Below the pieces are notes generated by a model. It worked only from the letters and a program-made list of their open reading frames with translations, did not search any database and was not told where the DNA came from. Positions 43,628 through 56,451 of a DNA stretch of 64,000 nucleotides are shown here, piece by piece; positions within the stretch are counted from its first letter, which is position 1, and the number at the start of each line of letters is the position of its first letter. Made by a program: the position numbers and the translations under genes. The DNA is from Arachnia propionica (GTDB lineage: Bacteria; Actinomycetota; Actinomycetes; Propionibacteriales; Propionibacteriaceae): contig NZ_RQZG01000007.1 in NCBI RefSeq assembly GCF_003859805.1, forward strand, positions 24,312 through 88,311, written 5' to 3'.

Positions 43628-45423
43628 TGATCCACACACCATCACGACGAGGACTGAGACGTCGTGTCATCGCAGCGATGGGCACGGCTGTCGCGGCCGC
43701 CCTGCTGCTGGCCGGGTGCGCCACCGGTGGCGGTCCGGCCGGAAAGGACTCAGCTGCGACCCGCAACTTCGGCGCCGACCAGTCCTTCGACCTGCCTCCC
43801 AAGGGCAACTTCCACACCTTGGCGGGCGTGACCGGTTCCATCCCGACGAACCTCGGCTACCTCAACGACATGATCATGCTGCCCGGTGGCATCTACAACT
43901 GGGAGAAGCAGGAGTACTACCATCTGCTGGCCGACGAGTCCTCCACCGTGTCCGACGACGGGCTCACCTTCACGTACAAGGTGCGTCAGGGCCTAAAGTG
44001 GAGCGATGGCTCACCGCTGACGGCGAAGGACGTGCACCACTCCTTCGCGATGCGTTACGTGATGCAGCAGCCGGTGTTCAACTACCTCGAGGACATCACC
44101 GTGGTCGACGACTCGACCCTGGAGTTCAGGCTGCTGGAGCCCACGCCCATCGCGGTCTACTGGATCATGCGGGAAAGACCCGCCTCGAGCGCACAGTACG
44201 GTGAGGTGGTCGAGGATGCCGTGACGCTGTTCGAGGCCCGGACCCCTGCGGACTCCCCGGAGGCGAAGGCACTGGCCGCACGCATCGCCGAGGTCAGGAT
44301 CGATGCCCCCATCGTGTCGGGACCCTTCACGATCGACACCTCGACGATGACCAACTCCCAGCTGACCTTGACGTTGAACGAGCACGGCTACCGCGCCGAC
44401 TCCGTGGGCTACGACACCATCACCGTCCACAGCGGCTCCACGGAGACCATCACCCCGTTGGTGCTCTCCGGGGATGTCCACTACGCCACCGACGGGTTCC
44501 CCGTCGCGACGGCGAAGCAGTTCGAGCAGCAGGGCTACCGCATCCTGCGTCCCCCGACGTACACGGGCCCGGCCCTGTTCTTCAACTACTCCAGGCTGCC
44601 GGAGTTCCAGGACAAGCGGGTTCGGCAGGCCTTCGGGTTCTTCCTCAACCGGGACGAGATGGGCACGCTCTCCCTCGGTGATTCCGGGAAGGGGGTCCGG
44701 TACATGACCGGGTTGTCCGACAACGCCATCGAGACCTGGGTCACCCCTGAGGCCGCCGCCGGGCTGACCGCCTACGACCTGGACCTGGAGCGGGCCACGC
44801 AGCTGCTCGAGGAGGCAGGGTGGAGCAAGAGCGGGGACCAGTGGATCACCAGTGCAGGGACCCCCGCGCAGTACGACCTCATCTTCCCCGCCGACTACGT
44901 CGACTGGGCGGCGACGGGGCAGAGCCTGGCGGAGCAGGCCAACGCCTTCGGGATCCGGATCACCCCGGTCGGGGTGGACTCGAGCCAACAGGAGGTGGAT
45001 GTCCAGGAGGGCAACTTCCAGCTGGCGATCCAGGCCTGGGGGGCGTCGAATCCGTTCCCGACGGATTCCTACAACGCGACGCTGATCAACTTCAACCACC
45101 CGAAGCTCGGGGAGGGCAAGGGCATGGGCTTCGACCTCCAGGTGGAGACCGACGTGTTGGGGCCGATGGATCTGGAGCAGGAGGTCACAGACAGTGCGTT
45201 CGGCAGGCCTGAGGAGCAGGTGGCCAAGACCACCCGGCTGGCCCAGGCCTTCAATGAGCTGCTGCCGGTGCTGCCGCTGGTGGAGCGTTTCGGGAACAAT
45301 CCGGTGGTCACCTCCGAGGTCTCCGGGTTCCCTGAGGAGAGTGACCTCTACATGAACTCGTTCTACTCGGACAATTTCGTGCCGGTCTTCTTCTACGAGG
45401 GGATGCTGTCCCCGACGAGGTGA
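43624..45423 (+). CDS. ABC transporter substrate-binding lipoprotein, family 5
   Basis: A roughly 599-residue SBP_bac_5 lipoprotein. The signal has basic RRGLRRR, a hydrophobic core and lipobox LLAGC (Cys about 36). Family features include the GLKWSDGSPLTAKDVHHSF strand-helix block and the RVRQAFGFFLNRDEM hinge. Members bind oligopeptides, metal chelates or oligosaccharides; the neighbouring genes favour a glycan. ATG 43627 may be the true start, given AAGGAG spacing. Last gene of the operon, followed by a strong terminator. Confidence 0.9.
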   Translation: MMIHTPSRRGLRRRVIAAMGTAVAAALLLAGCATGGGPAGKDSAATRNFGADQSFDLPPKGNFHTLAGVTGSIPTNLGYLNDMIMLPGGIYNWEKQEYYHLLADESSTVSDDGLTFTYKVRQGLKWSDGSPLTAKDVHHSFAMRYVMQQPVFNYLEDITVVDDSTLEFRLLEPTPIAVYWIMRERPASSAQYGEVVEDAVTLFEARTPADSPEAKALAARIAEVRIDAPIVSGPFTIDTSTMTNSQLTLTLNEHGYRADSVGYDTITVHSGSTETITPLVLSGDVHYATDGFPVATAKQFEQQGYRILRPPTYTGPALFFNYSRLPEFQDKRVRQAFGFFLNRDEMGTLSLGDSGKGVRYMTGLSDNAIETWVTPEAAAGLTAYDLDLERATQLLEEAGWSKSGDQWITSAGTPAQYDLIFPADYVDWAATGQSLAEQANAFGIRITPVGVDSSQQEVDVQEGNFQLAIQAWGASNPFPTDSYNATLINFNHPKLGEGKGMGFDLQVETDVLGPMDLEQEVTDSAFGRPEEQVAKTTRLAQAFNELLPVLPLVERFGNNPVVTSEVSGFPEESDLYMNSFYSDNFVPVFFYEGMLSPTR

Positions 45424-45434
45424 GCCGGGACGAG

Positions 45435-45466
45435 ACTGGGGGGTGGGCCGAGGCCCACCCCCCAGT
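45435..45466. terminator. bidirectional terminator hairpin
   Basis: Bases 45435-45449 and 45452-45466 form a 15-bp inverted repeat, effectively a 14-bp GC-rich stem with a 4-nt loop, between the convergent binding-protein and esterase genes. Confidence 0.8.
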
Positions 45467-45481
45467 TCTCACCGTGACGCG

Positions 45482-46489
45482 TCAGCCGGCCTTCTTGAGG
45501 TGGGCGACGATGCCGTCGATGTCCTCCTGCAGTCGGTGCTGGCGCACGAAGTGCCCACCGGGCTCCTCGTAGCGGGTGTGCGGGATGCCTGCCTGGTCGA
45601 GCAGGGCGCCGAACTGCCGCTGGCCGTCGGCCACCTGCTGCTCCTGCAGCTCGTTCCATTCCGCCTTGCCGTTGAACAGCGCGCTGCGTGCCGTACCGGC
45701 CACGAGGAAGATCCGCTTGTTGCGGTAGCTCTCGATCCGCTCCACCGGGTTGTCCGCGCTCACCAGGTCCTCACGCCATGGCACGCCGTACATCGAGCGC
45801 CCGCACTCGGCGAAACCGGTCAAATTGATGTAGTCGGCCACCCGGATCGCATCGAAGGGCTCGCGCAGACTGGCCGGGCCGGAGTGGGAGCTCACCGAGC
45901 AGAAGTGGCCGTAGTACTTGGCGGTGTACTTCAGCGCCCCGAAGCCACCCATGGAGAACCCGGAGACCGCACGACCGGCGTACTCCGCGTGGGTGCGGAA
46001 GGTGGCGTCCACCCACGGGAGCAGCTCGTTGATGTGGAAGGTCTCCCAGTTGCGGGGACCAACCGTGATACTGGTCGATGCCGGGTTGCTGTACCACCCG
46101 GCGTACCCACCCTCGGGCATGACGACGATGAGTTCCTTGCCCGCGGTGAGCCCCTCGATGCCCAGGTCCCTGAACTGCATGTAGCTGCCAAGTCCCCCGT
46201 GGAGGAGGTAGAGCACCGGGTAGCGCTTGCCGCTCGTGTGGTAGCCGTCGGGCAGCAACACCGTGGCCCTCGGCGGATGGAGATGAGGCCATCGGGTCTC
46301 CACCGAGGTCGTGTTGAACTCGTAACTCAGGATGCGGCCCTGGTTCTCGATCTCTCTGGGTGCTCCGCGAAGATCGGCGTGGGCCGGGGAGGCCCCCAGG
46401 CCGATGGCTCCGGCTCCCAGGGCCGAGGCCGCGACGACCCCACTGGCCCCGAGGAAGCCACGACGGTTGATGTTCTTCTTGCTGGACAT
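45482..46489 (-). CDS. Tat-exported esterase (Esterase D/antigen 85-like)
   Basis: A 335-residue exported alpha/beta hydrolase of the PF00756 type. The N-terminus has a twin-arginine motif NRRGFLGASG and an ASPAHA cleavage site (about residue 38). The mature part shows PVLYLLHGG, the nucleophile elbow GFSMGGFGA (Ser about 180) and the C-terminal catalytic His in GGHFVRQH. Such enzymes release acyl or feruloyl groups from carbohydrates, or transfer mycolates. AAGGAG lies four bases before ATG 46489. It stands next to sugar genes, so deacylation of a polysaccharide is plausible. Confidence 0.87.
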   Translation of the reverse strand: MSSKKNINRRGFLGASGVVAASALGAGAIGLGASPAHADLRGAPREIENQGRILSYEFNTTSVETRWPHLHPPRATVLLPDGYHTSGKRYPVLYLLHGGLGSYMQFRDLGIEGLTAGKELIVVMPEGGYAGWYSNPASTSITVGPRNWETFHINELLPWVDATFRTHAEYAGRAVSGFSMGGFGALKYTAKYYGHFCSVSSHSGPASLREPFDAIRVADYINLTGFAECGRSMYGVPWREDLVSADNPVERIESYRNKRIFLVAGTARSALFNGKAEWNELQEQQVADGQRQFGALLDQAGIPHTRYEEPGGHFVRQHRLQEDIDGIVAHLKKAG

Positions 46490-46816
46490 GGACACTCCTT
46501 GCGGGAGTTCGACTGCATTTCCATCTGGTCGGGCTCGAGCCATCGTCCGGGGCTGAACTGAACGCTCGCGGCCGATTCTCCTGGGCCGCACCCCGACGGT
46601 CGAGCCGTCTTGTGAAGCCAACCTAACAAAGTGCCCCGCCCTTTTGAAAGGAGTCTTGAAAAATTGACCGGACGAGGTCACCTCCGAGATCCCTCCGCAG
46701 CGGGCACGAACCCGCTCCCACCAGCGACGCGACCCACACGCTCCCCCTCCGCGGGTCGGTGTGCGCCGCCAAAAGGCTGACACGACACCGGCCCACGGCC
46801 CTGCCCGGCGGAGACC
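46490..46816 (-). promoter_or_regulatory. 327-bp gene-free region upstream of the esterase
   Basis: No credible gene is present. The minus strand holds TTTGTTAGGTTGG at about 46630-46618, containing the AACCTAA iron-box half-site also seen before nrfH, and AT-rich tracts around 46640-46670 that could hold the esterase promoter. The rest looks featureless. Confidence 0.4.
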
Positions 46817-48214
46817 TCAGGGCGTGACCGTCGCCTCTGCCCGCAAGGCCCGGTTACGTTTCTCGACGTCCAGGTTGGCCACCAGGAGCAGGATGACCAG
46901 GCAGGCGAGCGCCGGGAGCCACAGGTAGGTGACGTGGAGCATCTGGATGACGGACTCCGGCTGGGTCACCGTGTCGCCGCCGCCGGTGGTCGAGCTGACG
47001 TAGCCGGAGGCCTCCAGCAACCAACCGGTGAGCGCCGTCCCGATGCCGCCGCCCAGTTTCGTCCCCAACGACGTGCACGAGAACATGAGCCCGTCGATGC
47101 GCTTGCCCGATTTGAGGAAGGTGTACTCGCTCGCCTCCGCAATGAGCGCCGTCAACGTTCCCTGAACCGGCGCGATCGTCAACGATGCAATCGCCGTGAA
47201 CACCAGCATGAGGGGCACGTTGACCATGTATCCGGCCACGATGACGCCGATCCGCGCCGCGACGGCGATGACGTAGCCGATGAGGTTCACCCGGTACATT
47301 CCCTTCGCCCGGGCCACGATCAACGGCAGGGCGATGAGGGCGACCATCTGCGGAATGTTGATCGCGAACGCGAACGACCCGAGGAGATCCGGATTGCCCA
47401 GCACGTAGGTCATGAAATAGATGCCCATCGCGGTGAGCGCCCCGTAGAGCTGCATCGTGATGAACATCACCACGATCAACAGGAAGTACTTGTTGCGCAC
47501 CACCAGGCGCAGCGACTCCAGGACCGGGAGCTTCGCCTCCTCCGTCGTCTCCCGCCCGTCGGTCAGCTGCTCGGGGGTGAGCTCTCTGACGGAGAACGCC
47601 GCCAGGCTGTTGGAGGCGAGACCGATCAGGGCGTAGATGATCGCGACGGCACGCCAGCCCTCGGCTCCCCCGCCCATCATGCGAACCGCCTCCACCGTCA
47701 CGGCCTGGATCGCGAAGCTCGTCCCGAAGGCGAACACGAATCGGATGGAGCCCATCTGGACGCGCTCGTTGACATTCTTCGTCACCAGGGCGGTCAGGGC
47801 CGAGTACGCGATGTTGTTGGCGGTGTAGAAGACGGAGTTCAGCAGCGTGTAGGCGATGAAGAACCACGCGTACTTCGCCGCCATGCCCAGGCCGGGCGGG
47901 ATCGCGTACACGGCGACGACCATCGCGGCACAGCCGAAGAAGGCCCAGAACATCCACGGCCGGGCCTTGCCCATCCGGGTCCGGGTCTTGTCCATGAGGA
48001 TCCCGAACACGAAGTCGGAGAAGCCGTCGAAGAAACGCGACAGCATCATCAGCGTCGCGACCACACCGGCCTGCATGCCCATGGTGTCGGTGAGGTAGAT
48101 CATGACGAAGGCGGAGAGGAACGCGTAGACGACATTGCCTGCGATGTCCCCACTTCCGTAACCGACCTTGTTGTACCACTTGAGGTATTTCTTCTGGGTG
48201 ACGTCGCCACTCAC
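46817..48214 (-). CDS. GPH-family sugar:cation symporter
   Basis: A 465-residue MFS-type transporter of the glycoside-pentoside-hexuronide family (MelB/LacS-like), with twelve predicted helices. Features include GYGSGDIAGN at the N-terminus, MLSRFFDGFSDFVFGILMDKTRTRMGKARPW covering the cation-site aspartates and the conserved loop 2-3 (about residues 58-88), and the DGLMFSCTSLGTKLGGGIG segment late. It imports a galactoside or similar sugar with Na+ or H+. It is downstream of the beta-galactosidase and likely cotranscribed with it. Confidence 0.9.
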   Translation of the reverse strand: MSGDVTQKKYLKWYNKVGYGSGDIAGNVVYAFLSAFVMIYLTDTMGMQAGVVATLMMLSRFFDGFSDFVFGILMDKTRTRMGKARPWMFWAFFGCAAMVVAVYAIPPGLGMAAKYAWFFIAYTLLNSVFYTANNIAYSALTALVTKNVNERVQMGSIRFVFAFGTSFAIQAVTVEAVRMMGGGAEGWRAVAIIYALIGLASNSLAAFSVRELTPEQLTDGRETTEEAKLPVLESLRLVVRNKYFLLIVVMFITMQLYGALTAMGIYFMTYVLGNPDLLGSFAFAINIPQMVALIALPLIVARAKGMYRVNLIGYVIAVAARIGVIVAGYMVNVPLMLVFTAIASLTIAPVQGTLTALIAEASEYTFLKSGKRIDGLMFSCTSLGTKLGGGIGTALTGWLLEASGYVSSTTGGGDTVTQPESVIQMLHVTYLWLPALACLVILLLVANLDVEKRNRALRAEATVTP

Positions 48215-48297
48215 GGCATTCTCCTTTCAATGGATGGGGGCGTGGAACGGTGAAGGCGTTGTTCATGACGGGTTGCGGCCTGTTCTTCCCACCGGGT

Positions 48298-48410
48298 CCG
48301 CAGGCTGCGGAGGACCCGTGTCGAGACCCCGGGGGATTCCCACCCGGCTGGAGTCCCAGCACCGTGTGCCAGAGGTCTCGACACGGACTGCGCGCAGCAC
48401 CCGCAGTCCG
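48298..48410. other. intergenic region with nested inverted repeats
   Basis: Between lacZ and the symporter, 48316-48328 is complementary to 48374-48386 (13 bp), with smaller stems on either side (TCCGCAGGCTGCGGA and ACTGCG/CGCAGT). The folded RNA could attenuate or stabilise the lacZ-symporter transcript. No ORF of note. Confidence 0.45.
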
Positions 48411-48444
48411 GCTCGACCCGCGGAAAAGGGCGTGAATCGCGCCC

Positions 48445-51780
<3,336 letters not shown>

Positions 51781-52809
51781 ATGGGGTCATCGCAAGATCG
51801 GGGCAGAGCACCGTCCATCGACGACGTCGCCAGACTGGCCGGGGTCTCCCCACAGACCGTCTCCCGCGTCTCACGCGGTTCCGACCAGGTGCGGGAGGCG
51901 ACGCGGGCCAGGGTGCTCACGGCCATGGAGCAGCTCGGCTACACCCCCAACCATGCCGCCCGGGCACTGCGCAACGGCTCCCTCAAACTCATCGGGGTCC
52001 TCACCCAGCAGGTCGAGCGCACCGGGGAATCATTCACCACCAGTGGGGTGCTGGACGCCGCCAAGGACCTCGGTTACGCCGTCATCGTCTCCCAGGTGCA
52101 CCACCCCGAGGCCGATGAGGTCCACGACGCCATCCGTCAGCTCTCGCGCCAACCGATCGAAGGCCTGGTCATCGTCCAGTCGGGCACGGCGACCCACCAG
52201 CACATGGCCCTGCCCGCCACGCTCCCCGTCGCCTCCTCGGACTCGGCCCTGGTCGGGTACTACCCCTCCGCCTCGGCGGACCAGGTCCAAGGGGTCCGGG
52301 ACGCGGTCGGCCACCTGCTCGACCTGGGGCACCGGAGCGTCCACCACGTCAGTGGCCCTTCCGACTCCCAGTCCGGCACCATCCGCCTGGCGGCCTGGCG
52401 TCGCCGCCTCGAGGAGGCCGGGATCCCTGCACCCGAGCCGGTCCCCGGCGGCTGGAGCCCCACCGACGGCTACCGGGCCGGGCTGAAGCTGGCCGACGAC
52501 CCGGAGGTCACGGCGGTGTTCTGCGCGAACGACGAGGTGGCCCTGGGGCTGATCCGGGCGATGCACGAGAAGGGACGACGGGTCCCCGAGGACGTCTCCG
52601 TCGTCGGTTTCGACGGGCTTCCCCTGGCCGAGTACTCGTTCCCGCCCCTGACGACGGTGAAGCAGGACTTCCACCTGGCAGGACGCACAATGGTCGACCT
52701 CATCGCGGAGCAGTTGAACGGCGGGCCGCGCGACGGTGGCCGACACGTCATCATCCCGACCGAACTCGTGATCCGGGCCAGCACCGCGCCACCCGGGTCG
52801 GGCCGCTGA
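51781..52809 (+). CDS. LacI-family transcriptional regulator
   Basis: A 342-residue LacI/GalR repressor. The DNA-binding helix-turn-helix is SIDDVARLAGVSPQTVSRVS near residues 12-31 with the hinge NHAARALRNGS, followed by the periplasmic-binding-like sensor (VFCANDEVALG and SVVGFDGLPLAEY). It is divergent from lacZ and presumably represses the lacZ-symporter operon until a galactoside binds. The start ATG 51781 has no ribosome site but follows a -10 by six bases, which fits leaderless translation. Confidence 0.92.
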   Translation: MGSSQDRGRAPSIDDVARLAGVSPQTVSRVSRGSDQVREATRARVLTAMEQLGYTPNHAARALRNGSLKLIGVLTQQVERTGESFTTSGVLDAAKDLGYAVIVSQVHHPEADEVHDAIRQLSRQPIEGLVIVQSGTATHQHMALPATLPVASSDSALVGYYPSASADQVQGVRDAVGHLLDLGHRSVHHVSGPSDSQSGTIRLAAWRRRLEEAGIPAPEPVPGGWSPTDGYRAGLKLADDPEVTAVFCANDEVALGLIRAMHEKGRRVPEDVSVVGFDGLPLAEYSFPPLTTVKQDFHLAGRTMVDLIAEQLNGGPRDGGRHVIIPTELVIRASTAPPGSGR

Positions 52810-52866
52810 CCGGGCACGCACCCGGCTGCGGCGCATCAAGCCCCTGGGCATCACGTTCCGAGCGAG

Positions 52867-53500
52867 TCACCCGGGCTCGGGCGTGATCTGAATGCCATTG
52901 CGGTAGAGGGAGACATCCACCTTGGAACCTGCCATGAGGCCTCGTGAATCATGGATGCTCGTGGGCAGCAGCCACCCTCCGGAATCGATCGTCGTCTCCA
53001 TGGGACAACGCTGCTCTCGGCTTCCCACAAGGGAGAACCACGGATTCGCCACTGAGGCTCCTTGCGGGCCAGGGTCATGCAGGTCTTGATCTCGCGGGAG
53101 GAGACGTAGGTGGTGAACGCCTGCGGGTTGCTGCGGGCCTCCTGCGGCAGGGTAGGGCAGGTGGGCGAAGACCCTGAGCCAGGCGGTCTGGTTGACGAGC
53201 ATGATCGTCATGGGGCACTCCATGATGCGGCTGATCCCGGAGATGGACAGGAAGCCCGCTCGGTGACGGCGGAGGTCCTGTGGATCTGCCGCCCGGCCGG
53301 TGCCAGCTCGTGCAGGATGTCGATCTCCTCGCGCCCCAGGACCCCGACCTGGAGCTGCTGCACCTGATCCATGTCGGAGTCGAGCAGGGACTGCGTGGGC
53401 TCGAGGACGAACTCCCACCCATAGGGCCAGGTCAACCGGTAGTCGCACTGCCCCAGACCCCGTCGGGACTCAGTTCGTGCGTCAAGAGCTGCATGCACGC
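52867..53500 (-). pseudogene. multiply frameshifted gene of unknown function
   Basis: Protein-like stretches occur in successive frames: MQLLTHELSPDGVWGSATTG (near 53491), then LTWPYGWEFVLEPTQSLLDS with the residues after it (53430-53280), then ISGISRIMECPMTIMLVNQT (around 53240) and a C-terminal piece ending VSLYRNGIQITPEPG (52867). Read together they look like one gene broken by at least three frameshifts, giving a protein near 200 residues. I do not recognise the family. Bases 52810-52866 contain nothing clear. Confidence 0.5.
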
Positions 53501-53574
53501 ATCCTGCCAGGCCAAGGGAGCCAGCCGCCCCTGATGTGCCGCCCGCTGGTCATCCCGATCTCGTGACCCCGGAG

Positions 53575-53705
53575 GATTCGCCTGCCTTACGACTGGTTCG
53601 CCTGCCTTGGGTCGGAAAGGCCTGCCTTGTCGCGAAACGCCTGCCAAACAAGACAGGCGAGCCGCAGAAATGGCAGGCGAATCGGCCCCAAGACAGGCGA
53701 ATCAC
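53575..53705. repeat. periodic dyad repeat element, copy 2
   Basis: The same plan as 1731-1860: core GCCTGCCTT forward at 53580, 53600, 53620 and (as GCCTGCCAA) 53639, then inverted at 53650, 53670 and 53690. Steps are 20, 20, 19, 11, 20 and 20 nt, essentially the same as in copy 1. The centre is a less perfect hairpin than in copy 1. It lies between a pseudogene and the 3' end of a DUF4143-type ATPase gene. Confidence 0.85.
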
Positions 53706-53796
53706 GCCAACGGCTGCACCCACATCATCAGGGCCCTCGTCCGCGACGGGGCGGACCTACACGTTGAAGCGGAACCCGACGGGGCCTCCGACAGAT

Positions 53797-55098
53797 CTAG
53801 CCCCTCGCCCTCACACCAGACGTATACCCGCCGACGGTCGTCCACAGGCGGTCGACGGGGAGCACATGCAGGCGATCCTGGTAGGTGTAGGAGCGTTTGC
53901 CAGTCGTCATCATGATGCCGCCCAGGAAACGCTCACCGAGAAGATCACGAAGTTTGGCCATGCCGCGAAACTCCGGGCCTGGCGCTCGTTCGCTCGCCTT
54001 GACCTCCAGTGCCAGCACGCGTCCGTCGTCGCGTTCGATCACCAGATCGACCTCGTCTCCGTCACTGGTGCGCCAATGCCCGAGCGCAACCGGCTCCCCC
54101 AGCCACGAAGCCTGTTTGCGCACCTCCCCCACCACGAACGTCTCCAGAAGATGGCCGAAATCGGTCAGCGCCGCCGGATCAACGCCCCGCAGCTTGTCTG
54201 GGGTGAGCCGAAGCAGCCGTGCGGCAACTCCAGAATCGACGACGTGGACCTTGGGCTTGACGCTCACCCGGGAACGCAACGTCTTGCCCCAGGCTGGAAG
54301 CCGCACGACCAGGAACAGATCCTCCAACAGGCGCAGGTGATTCTCGGCGGTGGCCCTGCTGATCCCCAGTTCCTCCGCTCCTGCGGAGACATTCAACAAC
54401 TGCCCGGTCCGCGAAGCCACGTGACCCAGTAGATCGGCGAGAGCCTGGCGCTCGCGAATTCGACTGAGCTCGACCACATCGCGTTCGACGGAAGCGCGGA
54501 CGAAGTCGTCGAACCATCGCGCACGTGACGGCCCGGTACGGCGCAGCGCCAACGGCATTCCGCCTGAGCAGACCCGATCCACGTACTCCTCCCTCGCGGT
54601 CGTCGATGTGGGGATCGCCGCCACCGTCGCCACGACGTCCTCGAGCAGACACTCGAGGAGATCCTCTCGAACGCCGACGATCTCCCCTTGCGACAAGGGC
54701 CAGATCACTTGCGAGTGCAAGCGCCCCGTGAGCGCTTGGGTCATGCGCGGCAAGGCGTCCTGCCGAGTGGACCCCGTGATGACCGCAGTACCCGGATTGC
54801 TTCCCTCTCGGTTGAGGCGAACCTTGATCGCGTCCAGGACGTCCGGGAGGCGCTGGTACTCATCGACGCACAGCGTCGTGGCCGTCGAGACAGAGGACGC
54901 CAGGTTCCCTTCCACGGCCTCACGGACCTCGATGTCGTCGAGGTCGATGACGGTACTGCCCGCCTGCGCCGCGAACGCACGCAGAACCGTCGATTTGCCG
55001 ACCGATCGGGGACCGTGAAGCGCCACCACCGGCTCCACGCGCACCTGTTCCACGAGTAGCTCGCTCACCCGGCGCGGAACGACACCTGTCAGCCTCAT
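53797..55098 (-). CDS. AAA ATPase with DUF4143 nuclease-like domain
   Basis: A 433-residue protein of the common AAA_14 plus DUF4143 architecture. Walker A is GPRSVGKST (about 30-38) and Walker B-like LCVDEYQRLPD. A winged-helix-like NVSAGAEELGISRATAENHL (about 240) follows. The C-terminal part has a DEVDLVIE...ALEVKAS signature (about 345-370) resembling PD-(D/E)XK nucleases. The role is unknown; such genes are frequent in mobile and defence-rich islands. It is probably monocistronic. Confidence 0.88.
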   Translation of the reverse strand: MRLTGVVPRRVSELLVEQVRVEPVVALHGPRSVGKSTVLRAFAAQAGSTVIDLDDIEVREAVEGNLASSVSTATTLCVDEYQRLPDVLDAIKVRLNREGSNPGTAVITGSTRQDALPRMTQALTGRLHSQVIWPLSQGEIVGVREDLLECLLEDVVATVAAIPTSTTAREEYVDRVCSGGMPLALRRTGPSRARWFDDFVRASVERDVVELSRIRERQALADLLGHVASRTGQLLNVSAGAEELGISRATAENHLRLLEDLFLVVRLPAWGKTLRSRVSVKPKVHVVDSGVAARLLRLTPDKLRGVDPAALTDFGHLLETFVVGEVRKQASWLGEPVALGHWRTSDGDEVDLVIERDDGRVLALEVKASERAPGPEFRGMAKLRDLLGERFLGGIMMTTGKRSYTYQDRLHVLPVDRLWTTVGGYTSGVRARG

Positions 55099-55335
55099 GG
55101 ACCCAACCTAGCATTCTTGAGCCATCCTGATAAGCAAACATGAGCTTTCCAACAGAGCAGACATGATCACACGACGCGTCCTCTGGCGCACCCGAGGCCC
55201 ACGACCAAGGACGGGGGCCTCCCCCGGGCTCTCGGGGAACCCCAGGTCCCCGTCGAGATCAGCGACCGCACCATTGCCATCCCCTCGTTGCAGCGGCCAG
55301 CCACAGGAGCAGCTGGGTCGTCGATCCGCACCTGA

Positions 55336-56412
55336 TCACGGCAACGGCTGCCGTACCACGCCGTTGCGGTTGACGTACCGGGCAGGTGGGAGGGGGCCTG
55401 TGATCTCGAGGCGGGACAGCAGGCGGTCCAGATCCTGTGCCGTTCCCTGCCGCCGGGCTGGGACCGTGATCATGGCCACCGGTGTGGGGACGACCCGTTC
55501 CCCGTGCTCGACCATCCTACTCATCAGGCTGAGCATCGGGTTCGCCCGTCGCCCTTCGCGGTAGGCCTCCTCGACATGCCTGCGGAAGGCCCGAAGTTCG
55601 TGGTGCCAGGTGCGAATGGGTCTGCCGATGATGCACTCCTGCCACTCGTACCAGTCGCCCAGCGGCTCCACCGACCAGTCGGGCCACTGCCCGGCGAAGG
55701 CCTCCAGCCCCAGGTCGGTGTCGCAAAGGGACCACCACCTGAGCGATGACGACCTGAAGTCCACATGGATGCCGGTATCGGGGATCTCCCAACCGGTCGG
55801 TTCCTTGTCACGTTGCACAGGTTCACCGATGCGGAGGCGTCGCAGCACCTCGGTGGCGAGGTGGTGGGTGTTGGCGGGGCCGAGCGAGGCGATGTCATCG
55901 ACGGCACAGTCCCCCTCCCAGACCGCGAGCCCACCGTCCTCGAGGCGAATCGAGATGAGGTGTCCCTCCGGGAACTCGCCCCAGGGAGTCATCCGCTCGA
56001 TGCAGTCCAGCCCGATGGTGTGGAAATCGGTGTGAGTGAAGATGGTGGCAGGGTTGACCCCGCACAGCGCCAGGACACCGCGAGTTCCCTCACTGGACCA
56101 GATGGCGCTCCACCCGGGCCAGGTCACCTCGATGGCAGCGTTGATGAGACGCGGGAGGTAGATCGCGTCGCTCTCCTCAGCCCACACGACCCGCTGAGTG
56201 GTGAGGTCGATGAGCAGGCTTCCTTCCATCCATGAGGCCTCCTGCCACAGATACGGCGACGACCCCATCGGCTCCATCTGCCGCACCCGCTCCAGCGTCG
56301 CCGTCACACCGTCAAGTGCGATGTCCAGCCCAATGGTCTGGGCTCCCCAGTGGTCGTAACGGATGTCCCAGCCGATGTGATCCTTGATCACCACGCCCAA
56401 CCTGGATCCCAT
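55336..56412 (-). CDS. conserved protein of unknown function
   Basis: I know no function for this 358-residue protein. It begins MGSRLGVVIKDHIGWDIRYD, a pattern I associate with uncharacterised actinobacterial proteins, and is rich in Trp and acidic residues with no signal peptide or membrane helix. Repeated tryptophan/glycine segments (WPGWSAIWSSEGTRG, WPDWSVEPLGDWYEWQE) suggest a beta-rich, possibly ligand-binding protein. It follows a methyltransferase gene at 40 bases on the same strand. The 237 bases downstream (55099-55335) hold nothing I can identify. Confidence 0.65.
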   Translation of the reverse strand: MGSRLGVVIKDHIGWDIRYDHWGAQTIGLDIALDGVTATLERVRQMEPMGSSPYLWQEASWMEGSLLIDLTTQRVVWAEESDAIYLPRLINAAIEVTWPGWSAIWSSEGTRGVLALCGVNPATIFTHTDFHTIGLDCIERMTPWGEFPEGHLISIRLEDGGLAVWEGDCAVDDIASLGPANTHHLATEVLRRLRIGEPVQRDKEPTGWEIPDTGIHVDFRSSSLRWWSLCDTDLGLEAFAGQWPDWSVEPLGDWYEWQECIIGRPIRTWHHELRAFRRHVEEAYREGRRANPMLSLMSRMVEHGERVVPTPVAMITVPARRQGTAQDLDRLLSRLEITGPLPPARYVNRNGVVRQPLP

Positions 56413-56451
56413 GTCGCACCTCCATCCATGGTGTCCGATTCGAGTACCTTC

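Noticed and set aside
53575..53705. CRISPR-like array
   Set aside because: The repeated core is 9 nt with 10-11-nt gaps and changes orientation midway; there are no long unique spacers and no cas genes nearby.
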